A stretch of 64,000 bases of DNA from Phenylobacterium deserti (GTDB lineage Bacteria > Pseudomonadota > Alphaproteobacteria > Caulobacterales > Caulobacteraceae). Below the pieces are notes generated by a model. That model saw only the letters and a program-made list of their open reading frames with translations. It searched no databases and had not been told where the DNA came from. How positions within the stretch are numbered: the stretch's first letter is position 1; every line of letters starts with the position of its first letter. This document shows, one piece after another, positions 7,650-17,125 of the stretch. The stretch is from positions 241,133-305,132 of the forward strand of contig NZ_QFYR01000005.1 in the NCBI RefSeq assembly GCF_003254705.1. The letters run 5' to 3'. The position numbers and the translations under genes were made by a program.

Positions 7650-9821
7650 ATGCGGATGACCTGGGCGGCCGGCATGGCCATGGCGGCGGTTCTGACCAGC
7701 CCGGCGGTGGCGGACGACCTCGCACGCTGGAAAGCGCAGGCGGCGCAGGTGTCCATCGTTCGTGACGACTGGGGCATCGCCCACGTGCGCGGCAAGTCCG
7801 ACGCCGACGCGGTGTTCGGCGCCGTCTACGCCCAGGCGGAAGACGACTTCAACCGCGTCGAGACCAACTACATCAACGCCATGGGCCGCCTTGCCGAGGC
7901 CGAGGGCGAGAAGGCGATCTGGCAGGACCTGCGGATGAAGCTATTCGTGGATCCGACGGACCTGCAGGCCAAGTACCGCGCGAGCCCCGCCTGGTTGCGC
8001 AAGCTGATGGACGCCTGGGCCGACGGGCTGAACTTCTACCTGGCCACTCATCCGGACGTGAGGCCGCGGGTCATCACCCGGTTCGAGCCGTGGATGGCGC
8101 TGAGCTTCACCGAAGGCAGCATCGGCGGCGATATCGAACGCATCAACCTGGCCGAGCTCGAGGCCTTCTACGGCAAGACGCGGACGGCGGCGCTTACCGA
8201 CGAGCAGCTGGGCCGGTTTGTCGAGCCGACCGGCTCCAACGGGTTCGCCATCGCGCCGTCGAACACGGAGGGCGGGCACGCCCTGCTGCTGATCAACCCG
8301 CACACTTCGTTCTTCTTCCGCTCCGAGCTGCAGATGACCAGCGACGAGGGACTGAACGCCTATGGCGCGTCGACCTGGGGCCAGTTCTTCATCTACCAGG
8401 GCTTCAACGCCACGGCGGGCTGGATGCACACCTCCAGCGGCGTGGACGCGGTGGACGAGTTCGCCGAGGAGATCGTCGAGCAGAACGGCAAACTCTTCTA
8501 CCGCTACGGCGGGGCGCTGCGTCCGGTGCGCACCGAAACAATCGAGGTCCCTTACCGCGCCGCGGACGGCGTCATGGCCCGGAGGAGCTTCACCGTCTAT
8601 CGCACGCACCACGGGCCGGTCGTGCGCAGCCAGCACGGCAAGTGGATCGCCGTGGCGCTGATGAGCAAGCCCGTGGAAGCCCTGCAGCAGTCGTTCCTGC
8701 GCACCAAGGCGACAGACCTGAAGAGCTTCATGAAGGTTGCGGAGCTGAAGGCGAACTCGTCGAACAACACCCTGTTTGCGGACTCCAAGGGCGCCATCGC
8801 CTATCTGCACCCTCAGTTCATCCCGCGGCGGGACGACCGGTTCGACTACACCCGGCCAGTGGACGGCTCTGACCCCGCCACTGAGTGGAAGGGCCTGCAT
8901 GCGCTGGACGAGGCGCCGAGGGTGATCAACCCGCCGAACGGTTGGGTGATGAACACCAACAACTGGCCCTACACCGCGGCGGCCCAGTTCAGCCCCAAGC
9001 GCGCCAGCTTCCCCGGCTACATGGACGTTTTCGGCGAGAACCCGCGCGGAGTGCACGCGGATCTGGTGCTGAAGGCGCGCAAGGATTTCACCCTCCAGCG
9101 CCTGATCGATGCTGCCTACGATCCCTACCTTCCCGCCTTCGCGCGCCTGCTGCCGGGCCTCTTCGAGGCCTACGACGCCCTGCCCGCCACCGACCCGCTG
9201 AAGGGCAAGCTGGCCGAGCCGATTGCTGCCCTGCGCGCCTGGGATTTCCGTTGGTCGGGCGAGTCCGTGCCGACGTCGGTGGCGGTGTTCTGGGGCGAGG
9301 CCCTATGGAGCACCGCGCAGCCGGAAGCGCGACGCCTGCGGATCAACACCTACGACTACATGGCCGACCGCTCGACGCCGGCGCGCAAACTTGCCGCGCT
9401 GGCCACGGCGGTCGACCGCCTGCAGGCGGACTTCGGGGACTGGCGTACCCCCTGGAGCCAGATCAATCGCTTCCAGCGAAACGACGGCGCCATCGTGCAG
9501 ACCTTCGACGACGCCAAGCCCAGCATCCCCGTGCCGTTCACCAGCGCGCAGTGGGGCTCCCTCGCCTCCTTTGGGGCGCGCCGGTACGAGGGCACGAAGC
9601 GCTACTACGGCACGAGCGGCAACAGCTTCGTGGCCGTGGTGGAGTTCGGAACCAAGGTGCGCGCCAGGGCTATCTCGGCGGGCGGGGAAAGCGGCGGTTC
9701 GACCTCGCCGCACTTCATCGACCAGGCGCCGCGGTACGCCGCCGGAGACCTGCGCGACGTCTACTTCCATCCGGAAGACCTGGCCGGCCACGTCGAGCGA
9801 CGCTACCGGCCAGGAGAGTAG
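7650..9821 (+). CDS. Exported penicillin/acyl-homoserine-lactone acylase family amidase (723 aa)
   Basis: The start at 7650 gives MRMTWAAGMAMAAVLTSPAVA, a plausible signal peptide cut after AVA; a longer frame from 7569 would bury it. The enzyme is an N-terminal-nucleophile hydrolase of peptidase family S45. The precursor should self-cleave before Ser196 in TGSNGFAI, giving a short alpha chain (~20-195) and a long beta chain. Other family features seen are RDDWGIAHVRG near the N-terminus, an INPH segment after the cleavage site, and SSNNTLFADSKGAIAYLHP in the beta chain. It cleaves side-chain amides, with periplasmic or secreted action. Substrates could be N-acyl amino acids, acyl-homoserine lactones or beta-lactams; sequence alone does not decide. 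It ends 3 nt from the convergent dipeptidase gene. Confidence 0.87.
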   Translation: MRMTWAAGMAMAAVLTSPAVADDLARWKAQAAQVSIVRDDWGIAHVRGKSDADAVFGAVYAQAEDDFNRVETNYINAMGRLAEAEGEKAIWQDLRMKLFVDPTDLQAKYRASPAWLRKLMDAWADGLNFYLATHPDVRPRVITRFEPWMALSFTEGSIGGDIERINLAELEAFYGKTRTAALTDEQLGRFVEPTGSNGFAIAPSNTEGGHALLLINPHTSFFFRSELQMTSDEGLNAYGASTWGQFFIYQGFNATAGWMHTSSGVDAVDEFAEEIVEQNGKLFYRYGGALRPVRTETIEVPYRAADGVMARRSFTVYRTHHGPVVRSQHGKWIAVALMSKPVEALQQSFLRTKATDLKSFMKVAELKANSSNNTLFADSKGAIAYLHPQFIPRRDDRFDYTRPVDGSDPATEWKGLHALDEAPRVINPPNGWVMNTNNWPYTAAAQFSPKRASFPGYMDVFGENPRGVHADLVLKARKDFTLQRLIDAAYDPYLPAFARLLPGLFEAYDALPATDPLKGKLAEPIAALRAWDFRWSGESVPTSVAVFWGEALWSTAQPEARRLRINTYDYMADRSTPARKLAALATAVDRLQADFGDWRTPWSQINRFQRNDGAIVQTFDDAKPSIPVPFTSAQWGSLASFGARRYEGTKRYYGTSGNSFVAVVEFGTKVRARAISAGGESGGSTSPHFIDQAPRYAAGDLRDVYFHPEDLAGHVERRYRPGE

Positions 9822-9824
9822 TCG

Positions 9825-11033
9825 TCAGGCGGCCGGAGCCTTGGCCGCCTCGACCTGCTTCATCACGCGCAGGACGTTGCCGCTCCAGATCTTCTGGAGG
9901 TCGGCCGGGGTGTAGCCTTCCTTCAGCAGGCGCTCGCTGATCTTCCAGTTGGAAGCCACGTCCTCCAGCCCGACCACGCCGCCGCCGCCGTCCATGTCGA
10001 GGCCGATGCCCACGTGGTCGACGCCCACCAGGCGGATGGCGTGCAGCAGGTGCGCCATGAAGTCCTCGAAGGTCGCTCGCGGGACGGGCCACCTGGCTTC
10101 GATCTCCCGGCGACGCGCCATCATGGCCTTGCGCTTGTCGGCGGTGAGATCGTCACCGTCGCCGAACTCCTTCCGCAGCGCGGCCAGCGCCGCCGTCCGT
10201 TCCGGGATGTTCACCTGCGGGACCATGTAGCCGGAGTAGGCGTTCATCTGGATCACCCCACCCTTGGCCGCGAGCAGCTTCAGGTGGGCGTCGTCCACGT
10301 TGCGCGGGTGATCGAACACCGCCTTCACGCCGGAGTGCGACAGCACGATGGGCGTGGTCGACTGGGCGATCATCTGCTCCAGAACCTGGTCGGACGCGTG
10401 GGACGCATCCAGGATGATCCCCAGCCGGTTGGCTTCGGCGACGAACTGCCGGCCCTTGGGGCTGAGGCCGTTCCACTCGGGCTTGTCGGTGGCGGAGTCG
10501 CCCAGGTCGTTGTTGCGGAAGTGGGCGGGACTCATCATTCGGACGCCCAGGTCGTAGAAGGTCTTCATCAGCGACAGGTCGCCCTCGACGGGCTGGCTGT
10601 TCTCCATGCTCATGAAGACGATCTTCTTGCCCGCCTTGTTGATCGCGGCGGCGTCGTCGGCCTTGAGCGCCAGTTGGAACTTGTCGCCGTGCTTCGCCAC
10701 CATCTCGCGGATCTCGGTGGCGCGGACGATGGCGTAGTCGCGGGCCTTGATGTCGCCCGCCGCGGTGCGCTCGCCCGAGGGCGTGTAGACAGCGAAGAAG
10801 CCGCCATCGAGCCCGCCCTCCACCATGCGCGGATAATCCACCTGGCTGCCGTCGTCGGCGTAGGCGTGGCGATCCATGATGTCCCAGCCGGAGACGGCGA
10901 AGTTGGCCGGCGTGTCCAGGTGAGTGTCGAGGGCGATCAGCTTCTCATGGATCTGGCGGGCCGTCTGGGCCGAGGCGATCCCCGGCCCAAGCAGCGCCGC
11001 GACGCCAGCCAGCAAAGCGAGACGTCGCATCAT
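9825..11033 (-). CDS. Exported membrane dipeptidase (peptidase family M19)
   Basis: The start ATG at 11033 lies 2 nt after the TAA of the TonB receptor gene (TAAGGATGATG), so translation is probably coupled. The 402-residue protein opens with a signal peptide (MMRRLALLAGVAALLGPGIASA). It has the M19 metal-binding pattern DTHLDTP near residue 40, SMENSQP (bridging Glu region), DASHASDQ, VLSHSGVKAVFDHPRN, and VGIGLDMDGG near the C-terminus. The family uses two zinc ions to hydrolyse dipeptides, including some D-amino-acid dipeptides. Being exported and paired with an outer-membrane receptor, it probably trims imported peptides in the periplasm. Confidence 0.88.
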   Translation of the reverse strand: MMRRLALLAGVAALLGPGIASAQTARQIHEKLIALDTHLDTPANFAVSGWDIMDRHAYADDGSQVDYPRMVEGGLDGGFFAVYTPSGERTAAGDIKARDYAIVRATEIREMVAKHGDKFQLALKADDAAAINKAGKKIVFMSMENSQPVEGDLSLMKTFYDLGVRMMSPAHFRNNDLGDSATDKPEWNGLSPKGRQFVAEANRLGIILDASHASDQVLEQMIAQSTTPIVLSHSGVKAVFDHPRNVDDAHLKLLAAKGGVIQMNAYSGYMVPQVNIPERTAALAALRKEFGDGDDLTADKRKAMMARRREIEARWPVPRATFEDFMAHLLHAIRLVGVDHVGIGLDMDGGGGVVGLEDVASNWKISERLLKEGYTPADLQKIWSGNVLRVMKQVEAAKAPAA

Positions 11034-11035
11034 CC

Positions 11036-13378
11036 TTAGAACTCCGCCGAGATCGAGAACTGCACCGTGCGCGGCGGACCCGGCCGGAAGGTGGCGGGCG
11101 TGTTCACCGTGGTGCTGATCGTTCCCAGGTAGTCTTCGTCGAAGATGTTGTCGATGTTCACCCGGGCCTTCACCTGCTTCAGCGGGCCGACGAAGAAGCC
11201 TTCGCCCAGGTCCACATAGGCGTTCCAGATGGTGTACCCATCGGTGCTCTCGGTGTTCACGAAGTTGGTGAACCGGTCCGAGATGTGGCGCATCGACAGG
11301 TTCACCACGGCGCCGGGCGCCGGCTCGAAGGTGACGCCGCCCTGCACCACCCATTCGGGGAAGTCCGGCACGCGTTTGTCCGCGATCAGGAAGGTCGCGT
11401 AATTGTCCTGGAATTCCGAGACGTTGTAGCTGGCGTTGGTGTTGAAATAGATCCTGCCGCCCAGGAAGGCGGGCTTCCACACGCCGCTGAATTCGGCGCC
11501 ATGCGCCTCCACCGCACCGACGTTCTGGAAGAAGGTCTCCAGCTGGGTGCTGCCCGGCACCGGCGAGGAGAACGACTGCAGCCGGTTTTCGAAGGCGGTC
11601 TGGTAGACCACGAACGAGGCGTTGAAGGTGCGCCGGTTGGTGCGGATCCCCAGCTCGTAGTTCTTGGCGGTTTCCGCATCGGGCGCGGGAACGATGGGAC
11701 TTGCGGCCGAGAAGATGTCGTCCGCCCCGCGCGGCAAGGCCATGTTCTCCGTATAGGACGCGAAGATCTGCTCGCGGCTGGTGACGGAGAACACTGCCCC
11801 GATCTGCGGCAGGAAGCTGTCGCTCCAGTCGGCTGTCAGGGTCGGACGCCGCTGGGCGATGAAGTCGCCTGGGTTACGCGCGCCGGAGATCTCATAGTCG
11901 ATGTTCAGCGTCTTGAACCCGGCCTCGATCTTCAGGCGGTCATCGAGGAGACTGAGGGTGTCCTTGACAAAGAACTGCACGGTCTCGCGCGTGGAGACGT
12001 AGTTGCGCTGAAGGTGCACCGGCTCGTTGAACAACGGGGCGCCGTCGGGGTGGCCGTTCTCGACGTTATAGCGCTGCTGCGTGCGGTGGTAGTCGTCCTT
12101 CTCAACCCAGACGCCGGCCTGCAGGCTGTGCATGCCCAGCTCCCAGGTGGCGCGGCCGGTGACACCCTTTCGAGTGCCGTCGATACCGGACAGGCCGTAC
12201 TGGATCCCACGTGGCGCGAAGAGGCCGGGCACCACCAGGCGTTCGGCGTTGTGGCTGGTCAGCGAGGTCGCATAGGCTTCCGGCGAGACGCCATAGCCGT
12301 CTTTCTCTTCGTAGTAGGCCGTCGCGGAAAGATCGATGGGCCCTGCCCGGCCGGCCAGGGTCAGACCGTAGAGATGGTCCTGCCGGCTGTTCACCGCGAA
12401 CTTATAGTACTGGTTGTAGTTGGCGTTGGAATACGGGACGCCGGCTGCCGCCGTGGGCAGGGACACGGCGGTGGCGGGCGAGCCGACGGCGCCTGACTGG
12501 GGCACGTATCCGAGGTAGGCGAAGTAGCGGCCTGAACGGCCGAAGATGTCGCCTGCCGTCCCCTGGTACTGCGCCTTGGTGATCGAGGGGCTGTCGTAGT
12601 CGAAGTAGTCGTTGTGCACCGTCTGGAAGGTCGCAACGAAATCCCCGCGGCGGTACTGGATCTTGCCCTCGTAGTGCTTGCGGTCAATGGAGCCGGGACC
12701 GCGCCACAGGTCCCCCTTGATCAGCGATGCGCTGGCGAAGGCGGAGAAGCCTGCATGCTCGCCGGTGTCGAGGCGCAGGAAACCGCGGCGAAGATTGTCG
12801 CTGCCCAGGGTGAAGACCGTCATGCCGCCGGCCTCTTCCTCCGGCGGGCGGGTGTAGTAGTCGACGATCGGACCCAGCGACGAATAGCTCGGCAGGCCAA
12901 GCCCGCCGGCGCCCGAGGAGGCGGTCACCCGCGCCAGGTTCTCGTTGTCCACGTAGCGGTAGATCGGGCTGCCGCCGAACTGGTCGGAGCGGCCCATCGG
13001 GATGTCATCCAGCAGGAAGCCGATCTGCTGGAAGTTGAAGGCGCGCACGCTGACCGAGTTGCCGAACTCGTACATGCCGAGCGCGTCGTTGGCCTGGACG
13101 TTGAAGCCGGGCAGGCTCTCCAACATCTTCAGGCCGGTGACGCCCGCAGGCGCCGAAAGAAGCGCCTCGCGGGTGATCGACACCGTGGCGGTGGGTTCAT
13201 CCGTGCCGATGGCCACGGTGGCGTCGGACACCCGCGCGCCGGTGACGACCAGTTCCTCCAGATTGGACGGCGGATCGGCGCTCTGCGCCAGGGCCGGAGC
13301 CGCGATGACCAGCGCCGAAGCGCCCAGAAGGAAGGTGCGCAGCCGCATCCGCGCGCGGCCGGTGGTGGAAGACGCCAT
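11036..13378 (-). CDS. TonB-dependent outer-membrane receptor (780 aa)
   Basis: The start at 13378 (MASSTTGRARMRLR) follows GAGGGG at good spacing; the signal peptide ends near APALAQS. A TonB-box-like ELVVTG lies just after it. The plug domain (~residues 45-170) includes KMLESLPGFNVQ and GFLLDDIPMG, and the rest is a beta-barrel ending in the expected aromatic terminus (...QFSISAEF). It imports a ligand across the outer membrane using TonB-ExbBD energy. The ligand is unknown; coupling to a dipeptidase gene suggests peptides or a peptide-like siderophore. A 6-bp inverted repeat overlaps the Shine-Dalgarno (13391-13409). A GH43/MFS operon lies upstream on the same strand, separated by 197 nt. 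Confidence 0.9.
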   Translation of the reverse strand: MASSTTGRARMRLRTFLLGASALVIAAPALAQSADPPSNLEELVVTGARVSDATVAIGTDEPTATVSITREALLSAPAGVTGLKMLESLPGFNVQANDALGMYEFGNSVSVRAFNFQQIGFLLDDIPMGRSDQFGGSPIYRYVDNENLARVTASSGAGGLGLPSYSSLGPIVDYYTRPPEEEAGGMTVFTLGSDNLRRGFLRLDTGEHAGFSAFASASLIKGDLWRGPGSIDRKHYEGKIQYRRGDFVATFQTVHNDYFDYDSPSITKAQYQGTAGDIFGRSGRYFAYLGYVPQSGAVGSPATAVSLPTAAAGVPYSNANYNQYYKFAVNSRQDHLYGLTLAGRAGPIDLSATAYYEEKDGYGVSPEAYATSLTSHNAERLVVPGLFAPRGIQYGLSGIDGTRKGVTGRATWELGMHSLQAGVWVEKDDYHRTQQRYNVENGHPDGAPLFNEPVHLQRNYVSTRETVQFFVKDTLSLLDDRLKIEAGFKTLNIDYEISGARNPGDFIAQRRPTLTADWSDSFLPQIGAVFSVTSREQIFASYTENMALPRGADDIFSAASPIVPAPDAETAKNYELGIRTNRRTFNASFVVYQTAFENRLQSFSSPVPGSTQLETFFQNVGAVEAHGAEFSGVWKPAFLGGRIYFNTNASYNVSEFQDNYATFLIADKRVPDFPEWVVQGGVTFEPAPGAVVNLSMRHISDRFTNFVNTESTDGYTIWNAYVDLGEGFFVGPLKQVKARVNIDNIFDEDYLGTISTTVNTPATFRPGPPRTVQFSISAEF

Positions 13379-13390
13379 GTTGTGAACCCC

Positions 13391-13409
13391 TCGACACATC
13401 ACTTGTCGA
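13391..13409 (-). promoter_or_regulatory. Inverted repeat overlapping the TonB receptor Shine-Dalgarno
   Basis: TCGACA-N7-TGTCGA, 12 nt upstream of the start codon at 13378, overlapping the GAGGGG ribosome-binding site. It could be an operator or an RNA hairpin that hides the site. Confidence 0.4.
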
Positions 13410-13575
13410 AGAAGCTTCACCAGCGTGGCGCGCCGCCGGAAGCATCCGGGTCCGGATCAACGCTGTTCGGTTCGCAACTGACCGTCAAACGCGCAGGGCG
13501 CCTGCTTCTGGTTCAGGCGCCCTCGCGGGCTTCGCCTTATCCGTGCGGCTCCGGCAAAGCGGCGCCTGACGTTGT

Positions 13576-15222
13576 CTAGGCGGTGGGATCGATGCGGTAT
13601 TCGCGTTCCTGGTAGTCGAACCAGCCGAAATCCGCCGGCCGCTGGGTTCCTGAGGTGTCCTGGCAAGCCATGCCGACAAAGGCGCCGGTGAAGTTCGGAA
13701 GGCCGGGCGCCGTGGCCTCGTCCGACAGGATCGAGGCGTCGAACTGTTCCGGCAGCCAGGTCCAGTCATCCTCGCCTTCGAGCCGGAAGGCGAAGCGCAG
13801 CCGCTCGAGATCGACCTCCACCCGCAGCTCGATGGCATGACCCGGCGGGATGGCGATGGGCTTGGTGAAAGCGTCGGCCTGCGGGCTGTCCGGCAGGGCG
13901 CTCATGACCTGGATGCACTTGCCGACACCCGCCTCGTGGGTGACGTGCAGATAGTGGAACTTGGAGCTGTTGTAGTAGCAGACCAGGCCGGCGGCCTGCT
14001 GGAAGTGTTCGGGCTCGAACTCCATCCGGGTGGCGGCGGAGTAGCAGTGCGCCTGCTGTCGACGGGCGACGAGCGCCTGCCGGAAAAGGCTGCCGATAGT
14101 CTCGCGTCCGAACAGACGCAGATGGCCGGGCCGCGCCGTCAGGCTGAACAGCTCCTCCGGATAGGGCGAGCGCAACCACTGGAAGTCGATCGGCAGCTGC
14201 GGTCCCTGGAAGTGGGTGCGCGGCGGCGCCGACTGGAACGGCTGTTCCGGCACGTCCGGCCCCGCGCTCTCCAGAACGGGCGCGCCGTCTCCCGCCTCGG
14301 TGTTCAGCCAGCCGTCCTCGTTCCAGACCATCTTCTGGAGCGCCGTCTCCCGGCCAAGGGTGCAGCGGCCGCGGTTCGGCAGCGGCCGCCCGCAAAGATA
14401 GGCCATGTAGGTCTCGCCCTGGGGCGTCTCCACGAGCGAGGCGTGACCGGCCCGCTGGAGCGGGGCGTCGGGCCGATCGCGCGCGGTCAGGATCTGGGCG
14501 CGCGGGTGAAGCTCGTAGGGACCATGGAGGCTGGGCGCCCGAGCCAGGGTCACGGCGTGGTTCCAGGCGGTGCCGCCCTCGGCGGTGATCAGGTAGTACC
14601 AGCCGTCCCGCTTGTAGAGGTGCGGCGCCTCGGTCAGGCCGAGGGCGGTGCCGGGGAAGATCACCTCCCGCTCGCCGACCAGCTTGCGCTCGGAGGGCGA
14701 GTACTCCTGCAGGACGATGCCGGCGAAGCGGTTGCGGCCAGGCCGGTGATCCCAGAGCATGTTGACCAGCCACTTGCGGCCGTCGTCATCGTGGAACAGC
14801 GACGGATCGAAGCCGCTGGAGTTCAGGTAGACCGGATCGGACCACTCGCCGTCGATCTTCTCGGCCGTGACCATGTAGTTGTGGAAGTCGCGCAGGCTGG
14901 CGCCGGAAGCGCCGCCCACCGTCGTGCGGCCATAGCGCTTCACGTCGGTGTAGATGAGGTAGAACAGACCGTCCGAATAGGACAGCGCTGGGGCCCAGAC
15001 GCCGCAGCTGTCCGGATCGCCCAGCATGTCCAGCTGGCTGGCGCGCGTCAGCGGGCGGGTCAGAAGCCGCCAGTTCACCAGGTCGCGGGAATGGTGGATC
15101 TGCACGCCGGGGAACCACTCGAAGGTGGAGGTGGCGATGTAATAGTCCTCCCCCACCCGCAGGATCGACGGGTCTGGATTGAAGCCGCGCAGGATCGGGT
15201 TGCGGATCGTCCGTTCGGTCAT
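13576..15222 (-). CDS. Glycoside hydrolase family 43 beta-xylosidase/arabinofuranosidase
   Basis: The 548-residue protein starts at ATG 15222 (MTERTIRNPILRGFNPDPS), 12 nt after the transporter stop; a TTG five codons earlier is possible. The five-bladed propeller holds the GH43 catalytic residues: Asp in NPDPSILRVG (general base), Asp in SSGFDPSLFHDDDG (pKa modulator) and Glu in LGLTEAPHLYKRDGWYYL (general acid). The C-terminal ~200 residues form the beta-sandwich typical of XynB-type beta-xylosidases, with VCYYNSSKFHYLHVT. There is no signal peptide, so it probably works inside the cell on imported xylo-oligosaccharides, fitting the co-transcribed transporter. Confidence 0.9.
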   Translation of the reverse strand: MTERTIRNPILRGFNPDPSILRVGEDYYIATSTFEWFPGVQIHHSRDLVNWRLLTRPLTRASQLDMLGDPDSCGVWAPALSYSDGLFYLIYTDVKRYGRTTVGGASGASLRDFHNYMVTAEKIDGEWSDPVYLNSSGFDPSLFHDDDGRKWLVNMLWDHRPGRNRFAGIVLQEYSPSERKLVGEREVIFPGTALGLTEAPHLYKRDGWYYLITAEGGTAWNHAVTLARAPSLHGPYELHPRAQILTARDRPDAPLQRAGHASLVETPQGETYMAYLCGRPLPNRGRCTLGRETALQKMVWNEDGWLNTEAGDGAPVLESAGPDVPEQPFQSAPPRTHFQGPQLPIDFQWLRSPYPEELFSLTARPGHLRLFGRETIGSLFRQALVARRQQAHCYSAATRMEFEPEHFQQAAGLVCYYNSSKFHYLHVTHEAGVGKCIQVMSALPDSPQADAFTKPIAIPPGHAIELRVEVDLERLRFAFRLEGEDDWTWLPEQFDASILSDEATAPGLPNFTGAFVGMACQDTSGTQRPADFGWFDYQEREYRIDPTA

Positions 15223-15233
15223 GTCACGCGCAC

Positions 15234-16511
15234 TCAAGGATTGGGGATTTCTTCAACTGGCCTGCCAGCCACGGGGCGGTTGCGGACAAAAGTCCAGAGC
15301 ACCACGGCGCCCGCAAGGTCGAGCACGCCGAGGGCCACGAAGAACGGATCGTATCCCACGGTCGCCACGAGGCCGCCGATCATCAGCGAGAAGATCAGCA
15401 CACCCAGGTTGCCGCAGGTCCCGGCCATGCCGGCGACCGTCGCAACCTCGCTGCGCTTGAACAGGTCGGAGGCCATGGTGATCACCGTCACCGACAGCGT
15501 CTGGTGGGCGAAGCCGCCCAAGCACAGCAGCGCGATCGCCGCATAGGGGCTCTGGACCGTCGGCACGAAGATCATGCCGGTCATCATCAAGGCGCCCAGG
15601 GTGAAGGCCCCTCGCCGCGCGTTGATCAGGCTCACGCCGCGCTTCTGGAGGAACAGCACCACCGCGGGGCCGAAGAGGCAGCCAAGGTCGGCGGCCACGA
15701 AGGGCAGCCAGGCGAACAAGGCGATCTGCTTGAGGTCGAAGCCGCGGGTCGTGGACAGGTACAGCGGCACCCAGAAAGCCAGCGTTCCCCAGGTGGGATC
15801 GGCGAGCAGACGCGGAATGGCGATGCCCCAGAAGTCGCGGCGCTTCATGAGCTGCCAAACGGACGGCTTGGCGCCCGTCTCGGCCAGGTGCTCTTCCTGG
15901 CCTGTCGCGATCAGGTCGCGCTCGTCCGCAGACAGTCGCTTGTGCTTGTCCGGCGTCTGGAAGAACCAGAGCCAGAGCACCACCCACACCAAGCCGATGA
16001 CGCCGGTGATCACAAACGCAGCGCGCCAGTTGAACGCCAGGATCGACCAGGCCACCAGCGGCGGCGCCAGCATGGAGCCGAAAGACGCGCCGATGTTGTA
16101 GGTGCCGCCGGCGAAGCCGCGCTCCCGCGCCGGAAACCAGGTAGCCACCGTCTTCATGCCTGCGGGGTGCCCCGAGCCCTCAGCGAAGCCCAGGAAGCCC
16201 CGCAGAACGGCGAAGGTCGGCCAGGTGTTGGCGAAGGCGTGCGCGATCGAGATCAGCGACCAGCCCGTGGCGAACAGGGCGAACCCGATCTTCAGCCCGA
16301 TCGAGTCGAGCACGTAGCCCACCACTGGCTGCAGCATGATGCCGAACTGGAAGGCGCTGGTGATGAAACCATACTCCTTCTCGTGGATGCCGAGTTCCTG
16401 GAGCATGGTAGGCGCGGCGACGCCCATCACCGCGCGCGTCAGGTAGTTGATCACCGCACCCAGGGTGACCAGGCCGATGATCCACCAGCGAAGCGCCTTC
16501 ATCGTCCGCAT
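15234..16511 (-). CDS. MFS transporter, hexuronate/anion:cation symporter type
   Basis: The 425-residue protein has ~12 hydrophobic segments. An N-terminal GAVINYLTRAVMGVAAPTM segment resembles the conserved first helix of ExuT-type sugar-acid symporters, and GFAEGSGHPAGMKTVATWFPARERG matches the R-x-x-x-G-x2-E-family motif between helices 4 and 5. The C-terminal gene partner is a GH43 xylosidase 12 nt downstream, suggesting import of xylose- or uronic-acid-containing oligosaccharides or sugar acids. The start at 16511 follows GGAAGG at 10 nt; a second ATG three codons later is possible. Upstream, ACAT-N4-ATGT at 16623-16634 is a weak operator candidate. Confidence 0.83.
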   Translation of the reverse strand: MRTMKALRWWIIGLVTLGAVINYLTRAVMGVAAPTMLQELGIHEKEYGFITSAFQFGIMLQPVVGYVLDSIGLKIGFALFATGWSLISIAHAFANTWPTFAVLRGFLGFAEGSGHPAGMKTVATWFPARERGFAGGTYNIGASFGSMLAPPLVAWSILAFNWRAAFVITGVIGLVWVVLWLWFFQTPDKHKRLSADERDLIATGQEEHLAETGAKPSVWQLMKRRDFWGIAIPRLLADPTWGTLAFWVPLYLSTTRGFDLKQIALFAWLPFVAADLGCLFGPAVVLFLQKRGVSLINARRGAFTLGALMMTGMIFVPTVQSPYAAIALLCLGGFAHQTLSVTVITMASDLFKRSEVATVAGMAGTCGNLGVLIFSLMIGGLVATVGYDPFFVALGVLDLAGAVVLWTFVRNRPVAGRPVEEIPNP

Positions 16512-16696
16512 TGTGGTCAGACCTTCCGCCCGAAGGCGGTGGATGGGAACGTGAACATGTCCTGGGCCTCCGAGGCGCCAGCGTCGGGTTGGCCCCGATC
16601 GTCACGCCGTCATCGCTATCTCACATGCGTATGTCGAGGCGTCCAGACCTTGAGCGTCGGGCGCCCTCGACCGCGTCGGGAGATCAGACCATCACC

Positions 16697-17125
16697 TCAG
16701 AAGGAAACGCAGGCCGGCTGGGTGATCAGCAGCACCGACTCCTGCTGGAAGCGGGTCTTGTAGGCCGCACGCACAGCCTGCAGCCGCTGAGTGTTCTCGC
16801 CCTGCTTCGGCAGGACGATCAGCACGATTTTGGAAGCCTCGCGCACCAGCTGGTTCTCGGGCCCGCGCCACTGTCCGCCGCCGTTGAAGACGGTGAGGCC
16901 GTCAGGGAAGCGGGGCGTCAGCTCCTCGTCCACGAACCGCACGAACTCGGCCTCGCTGACGCGGGGCGCGTCGCCGATGTTGCGGCCGAAGAACAGCTGA
17001 GCCGTGCTGAGCCGCTCCTGACCTGCGGGGCACATGTCCTCCGCCTCGGCATGTTCGACGTGTTCCACGCTAACGCATCCCGCCAGCGCAAGTCCCACCA
17101 GAAGCGCGGCCCCCGCCAGCCTCAT
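16697..17125 (-). CDS. DUF3574 lipoprotein
   Basis: This 142-residue protein has a lipoprotein signal (LVGLALAGC, lipid attachment at the Cys). The mature part shows the DUF3574 core: [44 protein letters not shown] and a KIVLIVLP strand, which suggests a small ferredoxin-like fold. The function of the family is unknown. It overlaps the isovaleryl-CoA dehydrogenase gene by 4 nt (ATGA), so the two are translationally coupled, though no functional link is obvious. The protein probably sits in the periplasm anchored to a membrane. Confidence 0.82.
   Translation of the reverse strand: MRLAGAALLVGLALAGCVSVEHVEHAEAEDMCPAGQERLSTAQLFFGRNIGDAPRVSEAEFVRFVDEELTPRFPDGLTVFNGGGQWRGPENQLVREASKIVLIVLPKQGENTQRLQAVRAAYKTRFQQESVLLITQPACVSF

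Noticed and set aside
11034..11480. Longer start for the dipeptidase (to 11480)
   Set aside because: It would overlap the TonB receptor end by ~450 nt in another frame and bury the signal peptide; ATG 11033 sits 2 nt after the receptor stop.
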